A stretch of DNA of 64,000 bases from Parahoeflea alexandrii. Its GTDB lineage: Bacteria; Pseudomonadota; Alphaproteobacteria; Rhizobiales; Rhizobiaceae. Location: assembly GCF_024105735.1 (NCBI RefSeq), contig NZ_JAAAML010000004.1:310001-374000 (forward strand). The letters run 5' to 3'. Under the pieces are notes generated by a model. The model had not been told where the DNA came from and did no database searches. It was given only the letters and a program-made list of their open reading frames with translations. Positions 63,106 to 64,000 of the stretch are shown here, piece after piece. Each line of letters opens with the position of its first letter. Position 1 is the stretch's first letter. The position numbers were made by a program, and so were the translations under genes.

Positions 63106-64000
63106 GCATTCGCCGGATCGCCATACCATCGCGGTGACCGGTGTCGGCGCGCTGATCGGCCAGGGCATCGCCCGGTCGCTGCGTCCGGCAGGCCGGGCCC
63201 GGATCGTCGGCATTGACCGACGCATCACGCCTTTCTCGCAGAGCTTCTGTGACATCTGCTTACAGAAGCCCGAGGCAGACGAGGCTTCCGAAGCCTATCT
63301 CGATTTCTGGCGAAACCTGGTACGCACTCACTCCGTCGACCTGATCCTGCCCGGGCTCAGCGTCGACATGGAATTCTTCAACACACATCGTGCAGCCTTT
63401 GACGAGATGGGCGTGCCGGTTGCCCTGAACCGGGCGGAACTGATCGAGCTGTGCGCCGACAAGTTCGATTTCTACACCACCTACCGAGCGGCCGGCTTTC
63501 CGGCCATTCCATCGGCAAGGCCGGAAAGCTGGGTAAGCGCGGTGTCGGAACTCGGACCGGCTCCGCTGCTGCTCAAACCGCGTCGCGGCGAAGGATCGTC
63601 CGGTATTGTAAAGCTTCACGATGAAGTGGACTTCGCGTACTGGACCCGGCGCAACGGCGACAACTGGCTGCTGCAGACAATCATCGGGACAGATGCCGAC
63701 GAATACACCGTGGGGCTCTACGGGCTGGGCGATGGCACCTACGCCGGACCGATCATCATGCGCCGGCGGCTGACGCGCTCGGGGCACACCGGCGAAACGG
63801 AGGTCATGGATCACCCGGCCATCGCCGAGCTGACCGGCAGGATCGCTCGCCATTTCAAACCCGTCGGGCCGACAAATCTGCAGTTCCGGGTTCAGGACGA
63901 CATACCGTACCTGCTCGAAATCAATCCCCGGTTTTCAAGCAGTTGCTCGCTCCGTGCCGCCTTCGGCTTTGTCGAGGCAGAAATGTGCATCGACGATCTG
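63098..64000 (+). CDS. ATP-grasp family ligase, N-terminal 301 residues (runs off the window)
   Basis: The frame is open from a GTG at 63098 to the end. It starts with a Rossmann-like pre-ATP-grasp domain (TIAVTGVGALIGQGIARSL), then ATP-grasp features: LLKPRRGEGSSGIVKLHD near 167 with the ATP-binding lysine, and LLEINPRFSSSCSLRAAFGF near 278 with metal-binding glutamate and asparagine. Such enzymes join a carboxylate to an amine or other nucleophile, as in carbamoyl-phosphate-synthase-like surface polysaccharide proteins. GTG start overlaps the previous gene by eight bases. The acceptor is unknown. Confidence 0.8.
   Translation, partial: MAEHSPDRHTIAVTGVGALIGQGIARSLRPAGRARIVGIDRRITPFSQSFCDICLQKPEADEASEAYLDFWRNLVRTHSVDLILPGLSVDMEFFNTHRAAFDEMGVPVALNRAELIELCADKFDFYTTYRAAGFPAIPSARPESWVSAVSELGPAPLLLKPRRGEGSSGIVKLHDEVDFAYWTRRNGDNWLLQTIIGTDADEYTVGLYGLGDGTYAGPIIMRRRLTRSGHTGETEVMDHPAIAELTGRIARHFKPVGPTNLQFRVQDDIPYLLEINPRFSSSCSLRAAFGFVEAEMCIDDL

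Overview
This is a GC-rich, gene-dense stretch of an alphaproteobacterial genome, most likely Hyphomicrobiales (Rhizobiales). The basis is the gene content: many ABC uptake systems paired with sugar or acid catabolism operons, a RhaD-type aldolase/dehydrogenase fusion of rhizobial length, non-phosphorylated sugar oxidation genes and a MipA-type porin-like protein. No rRNA, tRNA, CRISPR array, transposase or phage gene was seen. Genus cannot be fixed from the window.

Region 1 (1-13,150) looks like a catabolic island for 5-methylthioribose, 5-deoxyribose or a close relative. It holds a ribose-type ABC importer, methylthioribose kinase (mtnK), methylthioribose-1-phosphate isomerase (mtnA), a zinc aldolase fused to a short-chain dehydrogenase, a RuBisCO-like protein, a transketolase split into two genes, and a SorC-type regulator. 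A shared operator-like motif lies in front of all these transcription units (2485-2517, 5984-6012, 13051-13077), so they read as one regulon. MtnK and MtnA would yield a 5-substituted ribulose 1-phosphate. Two exits are then present: aldol cleavage, or isomerisation by the RuBisCO-like protein followed by transketolase. I do not recognise the second exit as a described pathway, and it is the best candidate for something new here.

Region 2 (13,150-29,290) has a branched-chain-amino-acid-type ABC importer (livKMHFG order K-M-H-F-G on the minus strand) led by an IclR regulator. Divergent from it is an acyl-CoA degradation operon whose order and gene sizes match pimFABCD (dicarboxylate/pimelate beta-oxidation), preceded by an alpha/beta hydrolase and followed by an SDR and a medium-chain NADP oxidoreductase.

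Region 3 (29,290-41,800) holds a TetR-SMR efflux pair, a sugar-acid dehydratase with a DapA-family lyase and GntR regulator, a stand-alone ispD, a LuxR-type regulator, and an amidase operon with a second Liv/Urt-type importer. In that importer the LivM permease and LivG ATPase are fused. A perfect 20-bp palindrome sits between the LuxR gene and the amidase.

Region 4 (41,800-58,750) is a non-phosphorylated L-fucose/D-arabinose-type oxidation cluster. It contains a ketoglutarate-semialdehyde-type dehydrogenase, two FAH-family enzymes, L-fuconate dehydratase, a keto-deoxy-fuconate dehydrogenase-like SDR, mutarotase, lactonase, a second enolase-superfamily dehydratase and a MalEFGK-type importer. 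An IclR regulator sits in the middle with repeated operator-like motifs around it. Two paralogous MaoC-fold proteins and a class III CoA transferase are unexpected members.

Region 5 (58,750-64,000) has a MipA/OmpV outer-membrane protein, a small acidic protein, and the start of an overlapping operon (PhyH-type dioxygenase, two methyltransferases, an ATP-grasp ligase cut by the window edge) that may modify a surface glycan or small molecule.
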